Shown: positions 32,336 through 43,448, numbered from the stretch's first letter. The stretch is DNA of 64,000 nucleotides from Pseudomonas piscis (GCF_009380155.1 NZ_WHUV01000004.1:558001-622000), one strand, 5' to 3'. The notes: generated by a model not told the origin, from the sequence alone. A program made the numbers and translations.

Positions 32336-32354
32336 GCAGGAGCCTTGCTCCTGC
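32336..32354. repeat. REP-like hairpin
   Basis: Perfect inverted repeat GCAGGAGC-CTT-GCTCCTGC, flanked by A/T-rich ends (TTT..AAA). It sits in the prmA-accC gap just beyond the accC terminator hairpin. Confidence 0.5.
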
Positions 32355-32361
32355 AGAAACA

Positions 32362-32387
32362 CCAAGGCCGCTCGAAAGCGGCCTTGG
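32362..32387 (-). terminator. Terminator hairpin after accC
   Basis: Perfect 11-bp stem CCAAGGCCGCT / AGCGGCCTTGG with a tetraloop, 18 bases past the accC stop. In the minus direction it is followed by TGTTTCT, so it is a reasonable terminator. Confidence 0.65.
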
Positions 32388-32405
32388 TGGTGTGGCGAAT
32401 GCCGA

Positions 32406-33764
32406 TCAGTGTTGCTCGGCCAGCTTGTGCTCCAGGTAGTGAATGTTCACTCCCCCTTTGCAGAAGCCTTCGTCACGGGTCAGGTCGCGGTGCAGCGGGA
32501 TGTTGGTCTTGATCCCGTCGACGACGATTTCGTCCAGCGCATTGCGCATGCGCGCCATGGCTTCGTCACGGGTTGCCCCGTAGGTGATCAGCTTGCCGAT
32601 CAACGAATCGTAGTTCGGAGGAACCGCGTAGCCGCTGTACAGGTGCGAGTCGACGCGCACGCCGTTGCCGCCCGGGGCGTGGAAGTGCTTGACCGTGCCT
32701 GGGCTTGGCATGAAGGTTTTCGGGTCTTCGGCGTTGATCCGGCACTCCAGGGAGTGACCGCGGATCACCACGTCTTCCTGGCGGATGGACAGCTTGTTGC
32801 CAGCGGCGATGCTGAGCATCTCCTTGACGATGTCGACACCGGTGACCATCTCCGATACCGGGTGCTCTACCTGTACTCGAGTGTTCATCTCGATGAAGTA
32901 GAAGCGGCCGTTCTCGTAGAGGAACTCGAAGGTGCCGGCGCCGCGGTAGCCGATGTCGATGCACGCCTGGACGCAACGAGCGAAGACTTCCTGGCGGGCG
33001 GTCTCGTCGATGCCCGGGGCCGGAGCTTCTTCCAGTACCTTCTGGTGACGGCGCTGCAGCGAGCAGTCGCGGTCGCCCAGGTGGATGGCGTTACCCTGGC
33101 CGTCGGAGAGGACCTGGACTTCCACGTGGCGTGGGTTGGTCAGGAACTTCTCCAGGTAGACCATCGGGTTGCCGAATGCCGCGCCGGCTTCGGAGCGGGT
33201 CAGCTTCGCCGAGGCGATCAGGTCTTCTTCCTTGTGCACCACGCGCATGCCGCGACCACCACCGCCACCGGCGGCCTTGATGATCACCGGATAGCCGACC
33301 TCACGGCCGATGCGCAGCGCGGTTTCCTCGTCTTCCGGCAGCGGGCCGTCGGAACCTGGAACCGTGGGTACGCCGGCGGCGATCATGGCGTGCTTGGCGG
33401 AAACCTTGTCGCCCATCAGGCGGATGGTATCGGCCTTGGGGCCAATGAAGGAAAAGCCGGAGTTCTCCACCTGCTCGGCGAAGTCGGCGTTTTCCGCCAG
33501 GAAGCCGTAGCCAGGGTGGATCGCGGTGGCGCCGGTGACTTCAGCGGCCGCGATGATGGCCGGGATGTGCAGGTAGGACTGCGCGGCTTGCGCCGGGCCG
33601 ATGCACACGGACTCGTCCGCCAGGCCCAGGTGCATCAGCTCCTTGTCGGCCTTGGAATAGACGGCTACGGTCTTGATCCCCATTTCCTTGCAGGCACGCA
33701 GGATCCGCAGGGCGATTTCGCCGCGGTTGGCGATCAGGACTTTTTCCAACTTCGCAGGCTTCAT
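32406..33764 (-). CDS. accC: Acetyl-CoA carboxylase, biotin carboxylase subunit
   Basis: 452-residue ATP-grasp enzyme that carboxylates the biotin on AccB, first step of fatty-acid synthesis. Landmarks are KVLIANRGEIALRILRACKE, IHPGYGFLAENADFAE, KAAGGGGGRGMRVV, CSLQRRHQKVLEEAPAP and FIEMNTRVQVEHPVSEMVTG. The ATG at 33762-33764 (MKPAKLEK) was preferred to one seven codons upstream because the family begins there. It follows accB by 17 bases. Confidence 0.97.
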   Translation of the reverse strand: MKPAKLEKVLIANRGEIALRILRACKEMGIKTVAVYSKADKELMHLGLADESVCIGPAQAAQSYLHIPAIIAAAEVTGATAIHPGYGFLAENADFAEQVENSGFSFIGPKADTIRLMGDKVSAKHAMIAAGVPTVPGSDGPLPEDEETALRIGREVGYPVIIKAAGGGGGRGMRVVHKEEDLIASAKLTRSEAGAAFGNPMVYLEKFLTNPRHVEVQVLSDGQGNAIHLGDRDCSLQRRHQKVLEEAPAPGIDETARQEVFARCVQACIDIGYRGAGTFEFLYENGRFYFIEMNTRVQVEHPVSEMVTGVDIVKEMLSIAAGNKLSIRQEDVVIRGHSLECRINAEDPKTFMPSPGTVKHFHAPGGNGVRVDSHLYSGYAVPPNYDSLIGKLITYGATRDEAMARMRNALDEIVVDGIKTNIPLHRDLTRDEGFCKGGVNIHYLEHKLAEQH

Positions 33765-33781
33765 CAAAGACTCTCCGCAGT

Positions 33782-34246
33782 TCAAACGATGGTGAACAGC
33801 GGTTGGTCGTACTCAACCGGCTGGCCGTCTTCGACAAGGATCGATTCGATCACACCGCTGGTTTCAGCTTCGATGTGGTTCATCATCTTCATCGCTTCGA
33901 CGATGCACAGGGTGTCGCCCTTCTTCACGCTCTGGCCGACTTCGACGAAGGCTGGCGAGGTTGGCGAGGACTTGCGGTAGAAGGTACCGACCATTGGCGA
34001 ACGGGCTACGGTGCCGTTCAGCGCAGGTGCGGCGGCAGCGGCCGGGGCGGCAGCGGCAGCAGGAGCTGCGGCGGCTGGAGCGGCTACTGGAGCTGCGGCC
34101 ATTGGAGCCGGAGCGTAGTACTGCTGGGCTGGAGTCTTGCTGTGACGGCTGATGCGTACGGACTCTTCGCCTTCCTTGATCTCCAGCTCGTCAATGCCGG
34201 ACTCTTCCAGCAGTTCGATCAGTTTCTTGACTTTACGAATATCCAT
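33782..34246 (-). CDS. accB: Acetyl-CoA carboxylase biotin carboxyl carrier protein
   Basis: 154 residues. An N-terminal dimerisation helix region (MDIRKVKKLIELLEESGIDELEI), an Ala/Pro-rich flexible linker (about 45-78) and a C-terminal biotinyl domain with the biotinylation lysine in CIVEAMKMMNHIEAE. It belongs to the aroQ-accB-accC operon. Confidence 0.97.
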   Translation of the reverse strand: MDIRKVKKLIELLEESGIDELEIKEGEESVRISRHSKTPAQQYYAPAPMAAAPVAAPAAAAPAAAAAPAAAAAPALNGTVARSPMVGTFYRKSSPTSPAFVEVGQSVKKGDTLCIVEAMKMMNHIEAETSGVIESILVEDGQPVEYDQPLFTIV

Positions 34247-34294
34247 GAATCATCAACTCCCAGGGGTCGGTCAGGGGCGTTTAACGCTTGTTGT

Positions 34295-34747
34295 TCAAGC
34301 ACTTGCCTGTATTTCAAGCTGTTCCAGGGCGGCCTCCAGGGCCAGTCGGTAACCGCTGGCGCCAAGGCCGCAGATCACTCCTACCGCAACGTCTGAAAAG
34401 TAGGAGTGATGGCGGAAAGGTTCGCGTTTGTACACGTTGGACAAATGCACTTCGATGAATGGGATGCTCACCGCCAGCAACGCGTCACGTAATGCGACGC
34501 TTGTATGTGTAAAAGCTGCTGGATTGATCAGGATGAAATCCACGCCTTCGTCCCGCGCGGCATGGATACGCTCGATCAATTCGTACTCGGCGTTGCTTTG
34601 CAGGTACTGCAGGTGATGCCCGGCGGCACGGGCCCGTTGCTCCAGGTCCTGGTTGATCTGGGCCAGGGTCGTGGCGCCGTAGACTCCCGGTTCGCGGGTG
34701 CCGAGCAGATTCAGGTTGGGGCCATGGAGAACCAGTAGGGTGGCCAT
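34295..34747 (-). CDS. aroQ: 3-dehydroquinate dehydratase, type II
   Basis: 150-residue dodecamer-forming enzyme of the shikimate pathway. Active-site segments are GPNLNLLGTREPGVYGATTLAQI (catalytic Arg and Tyr), INPAAFTHTSVALRDAL and EVHLSNVYKREPFRHHS (His). It starts at the ATG 34745-34747 and heads the aroQ-accB-accC operon. Confidence 0.97.
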   Translation of the reverse strand: MATLLVLHGPNLNLLGTREPGVYGATTLAQINQDLEQRARAAGHHLQYLQSNAEYELIERIHAARDEGVDFILINPAAFTHTSVALRDALLAVSIPFIEVHLSNVYKREPFRHHSYFSDVAVGVICGLGASGYRLALEAALEQLEIQASA

Positions 34748-35067
34748 CGGTCGTTCCTTGTTATCGGGGCGGTTGTCAGAACCCGGCGACTATGCCGGAA
34801 AGACTTTGTGACTGTCCAGTTCCCGGCAATAGCCAGCACGATGACCGATGTTTGCGCGAAATATGTGACCGAGTGCGGAAATCCGGTCATATGCCCGTCA
34901 TAAAGCGCTGTTGAAGTGGTTGGCGACTTTTTCGCCGATCTTGGGCGCGCCCGGAGCTTTTTTGTGGCGCTGGTTTGCAGCGGCCCGGCACAGGCTGCGC
35001 CAGGACCGTAAATGAAGGCTCCCGCAAATATCGGCACAGCCAAAGGCGGCTGCCAGCCTGGTTCGGT
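34748..35067. other. 320-base intergenic region between ctpL-like gene and aroQ
   Basis: This should hold the promoter of the aroQ-accBC operon and the 3' end of the chemoreceptor transcript. I see no convincing gene. In P. aeruginosa a dipZ (dsbD) gene lies here, as I recall; no remnant of it is recognisable. Short inverted segments around GGCTGCCAGCC (35049-35059) may help end the ctpL message. Confidence 0.5.
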
Positions 35068-37029
35068 TCAGACGCGGAAGGCCTGTACAGCGGTGTGCAA
35101 CTGGCCGCCCAGGTCCAGCAGGTTCTCGCCCTGGGCCCGACCTTCGCCGATGCGCAGCAGGTTGTCGCCGCCCAGTTGGTGGATGCGTTCGCTGTGGTCG
35201 CGGATCTCGCTGACCGCGCCGCTTTGCTGGGCGGTGACATCGGCGATCCGCACCGCGGTCTCGGCGATGGTCTGGATCGCCCCGACGATTTCATCCAATG
35301 CGCCATCGGCGGCCTCGGCCTGGCTGGCGGTGGCCTCGGCGTGCTCGACCTGGGCACGCATGCCCTGCACCGATTGCTGTGCGGCGCTCTGCAGTCCGGC
35401 GATCAACGCCTGGATCTGTGCAGTGGCGCCGGAGGTGCGCTGGGCCAGGGAACGCACTTCCTCGGCGACCACGGCAAACCCCCGGCCCATCTCGCCGGCC
35501 CTGGCGGCCTCGATGGCGGCGTTCAGCGCCAGCAGGTTGGTCTGTTCGGCAATGGAGCGGATCACCGTCAGCACGCCGCCGATGGTGGCCGATTCCTGGG
35601 CCAGGTGTTCGATCATCTGCGCGTTGCCCTGGACTTCCCCGACAAGGGCATGCAAGCCGGTGAGGCTCTGGCCTATGACTTTCTGTCCCTGCTGGACCGC
35701 CAGGCCGGCGCTGCGGCTGGCATCCGCAGCCTGGCTGGCATCACCGGCCACCTGCTGGATGGTGGCTTCCAGCTCGCCCAGCGCATCGCGGATTTGCGCG
35801 GTGTCGCCAGCCTGGCGTTCGGCGCCGCTGTGCAGGCCGCTGCTGAGGTCGGCCAGGGCCCGGCTGCTGCCGGCCACCTGTTCGGCGTTCTGGCGAATAG
35901 TGCCCACCAGGTCCACCAGGTAGGCCCGCAGGCGGTTCAGCGATGCTTCGATGGCATGCAGTTCGTAGTTGGTCTTGCCCAGCTGGATCGGCTGGCTGAA
36001 ATCGCCCTGGGCCCAGGTCGACAGGGCCGGGGCGAGGTTGGTCAGGACCCTTGCCAGCTTGCGCTGCAGGGTATCGATCACCAGGGCGATCAGCAGGATC
36101 AGGCCGATCATCAGCCCCTGCATCAATCGCACTTCGCCCTGGATCTGGCCGTGCTGGGCGCGCACTTCCGGTTCCAGTGCGGCGATCGCTTGCTGTACGG
36201 CGGTGATCTTCAGCAAGGTCGCGGCGCTCAGCTCGGCGCGTTTCTGGATCTGCTCGCGGGTGCGCGCAAGCTCGGCGGGATAGCGGCTGAGCAGGCTGTT
36301 GAGTTCGCGTTTGAGGCCGATGCCGGCATCTTCGGCGGCGCTCTTCTGGGTGTTCTCCAGGCCCATCATGGCGGCGAAGTCATCGGTGTTCGATTCGCTG
36401 CTGGTCGCCACACCCAGTAGAGGCAAGGCCTCGAGGCGGTCGGCCTGGGCGCGGATGTTGTTCAGTTCGCGCTCGACGTCGCTCGCCAGTTCGCTGCGCC
36501 CGCTGCTGACCAGTTTGTCCCGGGCCAGCGAGAGTTTGCCCAGGTGCTGGGAGGCGGCCAGCAACAACGGCAGGTAGGCACTGGCCTCAGCGCTGGTGGC
36601 GCCGCCGGCGTACTGGCTCAGTTGCTCCAGGTTGGCGCCCAGTTCGCGTTCGGCCTGCAGCAGCAGGGCCTGGGGGTCGCCCGCCAGTTTGCCCGCCGCC
36701 AGCAAGTCGGTCTTGCTGAAGTCGGCGAGGCTGGCCAGGCTCGGGCTCAGGCTATGTGCCAGTTGCGGTGGCAGTTCGGACAGTCCGCCCTGCAGGGCCT
36801 CGATGGCCTGGGTGGCACTGCTCAGGCGCAGGGCGTCGCCGCTTGCCAGGTAGTCCTCGATATTGCGCGCAGCCTGGTTCTGGAATTGCTGGGACAGGCC
36901 CAGGTAGCGCTCCATCAGCAGGTAGGGGCGTTCCAGGGCGCGCTGCGACCACCACAGTGTCGCCCCCAGGGCCACGCACACGGCAACTAATAGAAGGGTG
37001 TTGAGATTGGTCAGCAACTTCAGGCGCAT
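35068..37029 (-). CDS. Methyl-accepting chemotaxis protein, CtpL-like
   Basis: 653-residue chemoreceptor. Membrane helix 1 at about residues 7-27, a large helical periplasmic sensor (about 30-300, HBM/four-helix type), helix 2 near 304-322 (MQGLMIGLILLIALVIDTL), HAMP-like linker and a signalling domain whose hairpin tip reads EQTNLLALNAAIEAARAGEMGRGFAVVAEEVRSLA. Its place between gcbA-like and aroQ genes matches PA4844 (CtpL), which mediates taxis to inorganic phosphate at low concentration, from memory. The ligand here is inferred from position only. Confidence 0.85.
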   Translation of the reverse strand: MRLKLLTNLNTLLLVAVCVALGATLWWSQRALERPYLLMERYLGLSQQFQNQAARNIEDYLASGDALRLSSATQAIEALQGGLSELPPQLAHSLSPSLASLADFSKTDLLAAGKLAGDPQALLLQAERELGANLEQLSQYAGGATSAEASAYLPLLLAASQHLGKLSLARDKLVSSGRSELASDVERELNNIRAQADRLEALPLLGVATSSESNTDDFAAMMGLENTQKSAAEDAGIGLKRELNSLLSRYPAELARTREQIQKRAELSAATLLKITAVQQAIAALEPEVRAQHGQIQGEVRLMQGLMIGLILLIALVIDTLQRKLARVLTNLAPALSTWAQGDFSQPIQLGKTNYELHAIEASLNRLRAYLVDLVGTIRQNAEQVAGSSRALADLSSGLHSGAERQAGDTAQIRDALGELEATIQQVAGDASQAADASRSAGLAVQQGQKVIGQSLTGLHALVGEVQGNAQMIEHLAQESATIGGVLTVIRSIAEQTNLLALNAAIEAARAGEMGRGFAVVAEEVRSLAQRTSGATAQIQALIAGLQSAAQQSVQGMRAQVEHAEATASQAEAADGALDEIVGAIQTIAETAVRIADVTAQQSGAVSEIRDHSERIHQLGGDNLLRIGEGRAQGENLLDLGGQLHTAVQAFRV

Positions 37030-37082
37030 CGGGGCTCTACCAACGACTTGAATGGCAAGCGCCTGAATTTATTGCGGTTGTA

Positions 37083-38753
37083 TTACAAGGTTATGACCGA
37101 ATCGGTGGATTCGGATGAAAAGATGGCACTTTGACTTGATTGCCGCGCGCTCTGCACCCGGTTGCGGCCGCTGTGCTTGGCCCGGTACAGGGCCTCGTCC
37201 GCCTGGCTGGCCATCATCAGGCTGTCGGAGTCTTCCTGCATTTGCACCACTCCGGCGCTGAAGGTGCACCACAGGTCCTGGGGTTGGGCCGGGTAATGGA
37301 TCTCGGCGAAGCGCTGGCGGATTTCGTCCAGCACCTGGCATGCCGCGTCCTGGTCGGTATCGGGCATGACGATGGCGAACTCCTCGCCGCCGTAGCGGCC
37401 GATGAAGTCGGTCTTGCGCAGGCGCTGCTTGAGGAACAGCGCCAGGCTCTTGATCACCCGGTCGCCCATGGGGTGGCCGTGGCTGTCGTTGACTCGCTTG
37501 AAGTGGTCGATGTCCAGCATGGCAAAGCTCAGCGGCTTGTTCTCGCGGCGGGCGCGGAAGCAGCAATCTTCCAGCAATTGCAGGATATGGGTGTGGTTGT
37601 ACAGGCCGGTCAGGCTGTCGCGGACCATCCGCGCCTTGAGGTTGCGCGCCCGGGCCGCGCGGTTGCGCACCGTGGTGATCAGGTGGCGCGGCTTGATGGG
37701 CTTGGTGAGGAAGTCGTCGCCGCCTTCGCTCATGGCGTCCAGTTGCTTGTCCAGGTCGTCCTCGGCGGACAGGTAGATGATCGGCACGCTGACGTAGCGG
37801 TCGTTGTGGCGGATTACCTTGGCCAGCTCGGTACCGGTGCAGGCCGGCATGTACATGTCGAGGATGATCAGGTCGGGCTGGAAGTCCGCCAGTTCGGCCA
37901 TGGCCTGGATCGGTTCGATCAGGGTGCGGGTGACGATCCCGGCGCTGTTGAGCAGGCGCTCGGTGTGCAGGGCCTGGGCCCGGGAGTCGTCGATGATCAG
38001 CACTTTATACGGCTCGTACTGGGCGACGCAGGTCAGCACCTCGATCTTTTCCAGCAGGCTGGAGGCTTCCAGGGTGCCGGTGAGGAACTCCTGGCCACCG
38101 GCGCGCACGGCCGCCAGGCGGGTCGGGGTGTCGGTTTCGTGCAGGCTGAAGAACAGCAGCGGCAGCTTCTGCTCCAGGCCGACCTGGGCCTCGGCGGCCA
38201 GGGTCAGGCCCATGCCGGGTCCGCAGAAGTCCACGTCGATGACGATGGCCGCCGGCAGGCGCTCGACCATGGATGAACGAAACGCCGCGATGCTGTCCAG
38301 GGGCTGGGCGCTGAGCCCGAAGAACTCCAGCTGCTTGGCCAGGCGTTCGGCCCGGTCGTGATCCTGCAGCATCACGTAGATCGGCTTGCGCAGCGGCGGC
38401 AGGAAGGTCTGTTCCAGCTGATCGCCATGGCGCAGGCCGGTGCGTGACAGGCGCTGCATCAGGCGGTTGAGTTCGGTGATCAGGTGGCTGCTCAGGCGGC
38501 CGCGGTTGGCATCCACCGCTTCCAGCGATTGGCTGATGCTGCGGGCCAGCTGGGAGTGCTCGGGTTGTTCGAAGCGTTCGGCGAAACGCAGCAGACGCAG
38601 GTTGGCTTCGCAGAGTTCCGACATGTCGGTGGACGACCACTCGCTGCGCTGCAGCCGCTGCCAGATCTCCAGGATCTGCCGTGCCTGATGAATTACCCGC
38701 TGGGCAAAGTGGTGCTTGAGGCGCTCACGGCTGGGGTCTTCTGGCTCGGTCAT
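37083..38753 (-). CDS. gcbA: Diguanylate cyclase with two receiver domains, GcbA-like
   Basis: 556 residues. A helical N-terminus (1-120), a degenerate receiver (about 125-245, VIDVDFCGPG), a canonical receiver (about 249-365, acceptor D299 in LIILDMYMPACTG; KPIKP) and a GGDEF domain (about 375-540) with active site GGEEF at 455-459 and inhibitory I-site RKTD at 446-449. It makes cyclic-di-GMP and should promote surface attachment. Position and domain plan match PA4843/Pfl01_0623 (GcbA), recalled as promoting initial attachment. It starts 53 bases upstream of ... the chemoreceptor start lies past its stop, so both may be co-transcribed. Confidence 0.88.
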   Translation of the reverse strand: MTEPEDPSRERLKHHFAQRVIHQARQILEIWQRLQRSEWSSTDMSELCEANLRLLRFAERFEQPEHSQLARSISQSLEAVDANRGRLSSHLITELNRLMQRLSRTGLRHGDQLEQTFLPPLRKPIYVMLQDHDRAERLAKQLEFFGLSAQPLDSIAAFRSSMVERLPAAIVIDVDFCGPGMGLTLAAEAQVGLEQKLPLLFFSLHETDTPTRLAAVRAGGQEFLTGTLEASSLLEKIEVLTCVAQYEPYKVLIIDDSRAQALHTERLLNSAGIVTRTLIEPIQAMAELADFQPDLIILDMYMPACTGTELAKVIRHNDRYVSVPIIYLSAEDDLDKQLDAMSEGGDDFLTKPIKPRHLITTVRNRAARARNLKARMVRDSLTGLYNHTHILQLLEDCCFRARRENKPLSFAMLDIDHFKRVNDSHGHPMGDRVIKSLALFLKQRLRKTDFIGRYGGEEFAIVMPDTDQDAACQVLDEIRQRFAEIHYPAQPQDLWCTFSAGVVQMQEDSDSLMMASQADEALYRAKHSGRNRVQSARQSSQSAIFSSESTDSVITL

Positions 38754-39041
38754 ATCCTGACTACTAGTTAGGGTGCATGCTGAGATCGACTGGTGGCTCT
38801 ATGCTAGCACCACTTTCGGCTCCCATGAGTGTCGTACGTCAATAATGTGCAAAGCGACTTGACCGGGTTCGCCACCGACTGCTCGCATAGGCTGCGGACT
38901 GTGCTTCATTTATAGTGGTCGCCCGATACGCAATCGTTGCGCGGCGCGCGTTTGCCTGAAGATTTATCCCGCCAGGGCAAGGCACGATGGAGTAGGGTTG
39001 CGGTCGAATCGATGAACCCAAGTGATTGAAAGGATATAGCC

Positions 39042-40109
39042 ATGCTGGATTGGAAGAACCGCGCAGACAGCGCGCCGGAACGGGCCGCCCAACCCAAGTC
39101 GGCGACACGCAGCTATTTCGGTAGCCTGCTGTTCAGTCGCGCCCTGGCGACCTTGCTGGGCCTGTACCTGCTGGTCACCGGTGCCCTGGGCTGGTACTGG
39201 AGCCAGGAACCGGCGCTGTTCCCGGTCCAGCAGAACGCCCAGCTCGCCGCCGAGAAGGAAGGCCGGCAGATGGTGGTGGGCTACACCACCGTGGAAACCC
39301 TCAAGACCGTGGTCAGCACCCTGCTCGACAAGCCGGGCGGCTATATCTCCAACGACCGTTTCCCACCGGGCATCTGGCTGGACAACATTCCCAGCTGGGA
39401 ATACGGGGTCCTGGTCCAGGTCCGCGACCTGACCCGCGCCTTGCGCAAGGATTTCGCCCGGTCCCAGTCGCAGTCCGCCGAAGACGCCGACCTGGCCAAG
39501 GCCGAGCCACGCTTCAACTTCGACAACAAGAGCTGGATCCTGCCCTCCAGCGAGTCGGAATACCTGGAAGGCATCAACTCCCTGAGCCGCTACCAGGCGC
39601 GGCTGTCGGACCCGAACCAGAAGACCGCGCAGTTCTATGCCCGGGCCGACAACCTCAACAACTGGCTGGGTGACGTGGGGACGCGCCTTGGCTCGCTGTC
39701 CCAGCGGCTGTCGGCCAGCGTCGGCCGGGTCAAGCTCAACACTGCGCTGAAGACCGAAGTCCCGGCTCCGGGCCAGGTTCCGCAACTAGGCGAGGAAATC
39801 GAAGAAACTCCATGGATGCAGATCGACAACGTGTTCTACGAGGCGCGTGGCCAGGCCTGGGCGCTGTCGCACCTGCTGCGCGCGATCGAAGTGGACTTCG
39901 CCGATGTGCTGGCCAAGAAGAACGCCACCGTCAGCGTGCGCCAGATCATCCGCGAACTGGAGGCCTCCCAGGAGACTGTCTGGAGCCCGATGATCCTCAA
40001 CGGTAACGGCTTCGGCGTCCTGGCCAACCACTCGCTGGTCATGGCCAACTACATTTCCCGTGCCAACGCAGCAGTCATCGACTTGCGCCAACTGCTCAAC
40101 CAGGGCTGA
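39042..40109 (+). CDS. DUF2333 family membrane protein
   Basis: 355 residues with one membrane helix near the N-terminus (about 28-50, LFSRALATLLGLYLLVTGALGWYW) and a large extracytoplasmic domain (WLDNIPSWEYGVLVQVRDLTRALRKDFARSQSQ; ALSHLLRAIEVDFADVL). It is conserved in this location in Pseudomonas (PA4842, from memory) and its function is unknown. The ATG at 39042 follows AAAGGA. The 288-base gap to gcbA carries both divergent promoters; I could not fix a clear one. Confidence 0.85.
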   Translation: MLDWKNRADSAPERAAQPKSATRSYFGSLLFSRALATLLGLYLLVTGALGWYWSQEPALFPVQQNAQLAAEKEGRQMVVGYTTVETLKTVVSTLLDKPGGYISNDRFPPGIWLDNIPSWEYGVLVQVRDLTRALRKDFARSQSQSAEDADLAKAEPRFNFDNKSWILPSSESEYLEGINSLSRYQARLSDPNQKTAQFYARADNLNNWLGDVGTRLGSLSQRLSASVGRVKLNTALKTEVPAPGQVPQLGEEIEETPWMQIDNVFYEARGQAWALSHLLRAIEVDFADVLAKKNATVSVRQIIRELEASQETVWSPMILNGNGFGVLANHSLVMANYISRANAAVIDLRQLLNQG

Positions 40110-40112
40110 TCC

Positions 40113-40649
40113 ATGGTCGCGACCACCAATGAGGCGGCCCACCGCGCCGCCTCCGATGCCGAACAGATCGCCTGGGTCGATGGCGAGGACCAGCTGCTGG
40201 GCGCCATGGCCCGCTCGGAGCTGCGCGAGCGGGGCCTGATCGGCCGTGGTACCTACATCATGCTGTTCAACTCCGCCGGTGAGCTATGCGTGCACCGGCG
40301 CACCCTGAGCAAGGCCATCTACCCGGGTTACTGGGATGTCGCCGCCGGCGGCATGGTCCTTGCCACTGAGAGCTATGCCGAGTCGGCGGCCCGTGAACTG
40401 GAAGAGGAACTGGGGGTGAGTGGAGTCGAGCTGGTCGCCCACGACCACTTCTTCTTCGAGGACACCGACAATCGCCTGTGGTGCTCGGCCTTCTCCGCCG
40501 TATGGGACGGACCGCTGCGTTTGCAGCCCGAGGAAGTGCTGGAAGCACGCTTCCTGCCCCTGGACCAGGTGCTGCGGGAAATCCACGAGAAGCCCTATTG
40601 CCCGGACTCCCTGGCCGCCTTGCAGCGCTATCTGGCGCGACGTCGTTAA
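40113..40649 (+). CDS. Nudix hydrolase
   Basis: 178 residues. The Nudix box is GGMVLATESYAESAARELEEELGV (positions about 75-98), matching Gx5Ex7REUXEEXGU with all catalytic acids present. The preceding YIMLFNSAGELCVHRRTLSKAIYPGYWDVAAG resembles the YfcD/isopentenyl-diphosphate-isomerase-like group. The substrate is unknown. It starts three bases after the DUF2333 stop, so the two form an operon. Confidence 0.9.
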   Translation: MVATTNEAAHRAASDAEQIAWVDGEDQLLGAMARSELRERGLIGRGTYIMLFNSAGELCVHRRTLSKAIYPGYWDVAAGGMVLATESYAESAARELEEELGVSGVELVAHDHFFFEDTDNRLWCSAFSAVWDGPLRLQPEEVLEARFLPLDQVLREIHEKPYCPDSLAALQRYLARRR

Positions 40650-40665
40650 AGTTGCATAAATTGAC

Positions 40666-40846
40666 GCCGATTGGCTCTTAGCAAGTCGGCTTTTTGCCGT
40701 TACACTGCGCGCCTTTTCAAGCTGAGTCAGCGCTATCCCCGCAAGGGACCTGGCCCAGTAGCGCTGCCCCTGCCTGAGTGGGGCTTCGCGGTCGGCGACA
40801 CCGCCATGTGCCCCGACCAGTCTTTGTCCTCCCAAGAGGATTGCCG
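40666..40846 (+). promoter_or_regulatory. Promoter and structured leader ahead of the sui1-type gene
   Basis: A possible sigma-70 pair TTAGCA (40678-40683) and TACACT (40701-40706) with a 17-base spacer would give a leader of about 135 nt. The leader holds GCGCTA / TAGCGC arms (40730-40735 and 40759-40764) around CCCGCAAGGG, then several GC-rich self-complementary stretches, and ends in the GAGG ribosome site before the GTG start. Confidence 0.4.
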
Positions 40847-41218
40847 GTGGCCAAAAAAGCCGCATCCTTCGCCGCCCTTGGCGGCCTGGTGTTTTCCACC
40901 GACGCAGGTCGACATTGCCCGGACTGTAGCCAGCCGGTGGCCGCCTGTATCTGCAAACAAAGCGTGATTCCAGCCGGCGACGGCATTGCTCGCGTGCGTC
41001 GCGAAAGCAAGGGTCGTGGTGGCAAGACGGTGACCACCATCACCGGCGTGCCCCTGGCCGAAGACGCCCTCAAGGAACTGGCCGCGGCGTTGAAGAAGCG
41101 CTGTGGTACCGGTGGCGCCTTGAAAGAGGGCGTGATCGAGATCCAGGGCGACCACGTCGAGCTACTCTTGGCGGAACTGGTCAAGCGCGGTTTCACGGCG
41201 AAGAAGTCCGGCGGCTAG
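40847..41218 (+). CDS. Sui1/YciH-type translation initiation factor homologue
   Basis: 123 residues, with an eIF1/SUI1 fold in the C-terminal half (RRESKGRGGKTVTTITGVPL; ALKKRCGTGGALKEGVIEIQGDHVELLLAELVKRGF) and an N-terminal CPDCSQPVAACICK that looks like a small zinc knuckle. Bacterial YciH may act in start-codon fidelity. The start is a GTG at 40847 preceded by GAGG; upstream in-frame ATG at 40778 lies in the leader and lacks a ribosome site. The leader-plus-GTG arrangement may be autoregulatory, as with some initiation factors (inference). Confidence 0.9.
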   Translation: MAKKAASFAALGGLVFSTDAGRHCPDCSQPVAACICKQSVIPAGDGIARVRRESKGRGGKTVTTITGVPLAEDALKELAAALKKRCGTGGALKEGVIEIQGDHVELLLAELVKRGFTAKKSGG

Positions 41219-41305
41219 CAGCCTCTGTGAAAACCACCTCTGACTGGACGCTGTCCTGACTGGCTCAGGACGTTGGCGTCGTCTCCATGGTTTTCACAGA
41301 GCCTG
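41219..41305. repeat. 87-bp element with 18-bp terminal inverted repeats (MITE-like or terminator)
   Basis: Left arm CAGCCTCTGTGAAAACCA (41219-41236), right arm TGGTTTTCACAGAGCCTG (41288-41305): 17 of 18 positions pair. Inside, GTCCTGA-CTGGC-TCAGGAC forms a second stem. It begins immediately after the sui1 stop codon. It may be a small mobile repeat or a terminator; no flanking target duplication is evident. Confidence 0.55.
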
Positions 41306-41440
41306 TTCATGAACGGTTTCTAAACTCGGCCCTGCATGCGTGGTCTATTGCGCTTGCAGGCTAATCGTCATTTTCATTCTTTAGACTGCGTCGGCCCTGG
41401 ATCGGGGCGGCGCTCTATGACTTCTTTATAGGGGACTTCG

Positions 41441-43354
<1,914 letters not shown>

Positions 43355-43390
43355 CGCCGGGGCATCCCTGGTGATGCCTTCAGGCCAATG

Positions 43391-43429
43391 AAAAACGCCG
43401 TTTCCCTTGCCTGGGAAACGGCGTTTTTT
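43391..43429. terminator. Bidirectional rho-independent terminator between speA and MATE gene
   Basis: AAAAACGCCGTTTCCC - TTGCCT - GGGAAACGGCGTTTTTT: an 11-bp GC-rich core extended by A/T pairing, with a T-run on each strand. It serves the convergent speA and MATE genes. Confidence 0.93.
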
Positions 43430-43448
43430 CATGCTTGTCGTTTGGCTC

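Noticed and set aside
34748..35067. Remnant of dipZ/dsbD in the aroQ-ctpL gap
   Set aside because: No translated segment in any frame resembles DsbD.
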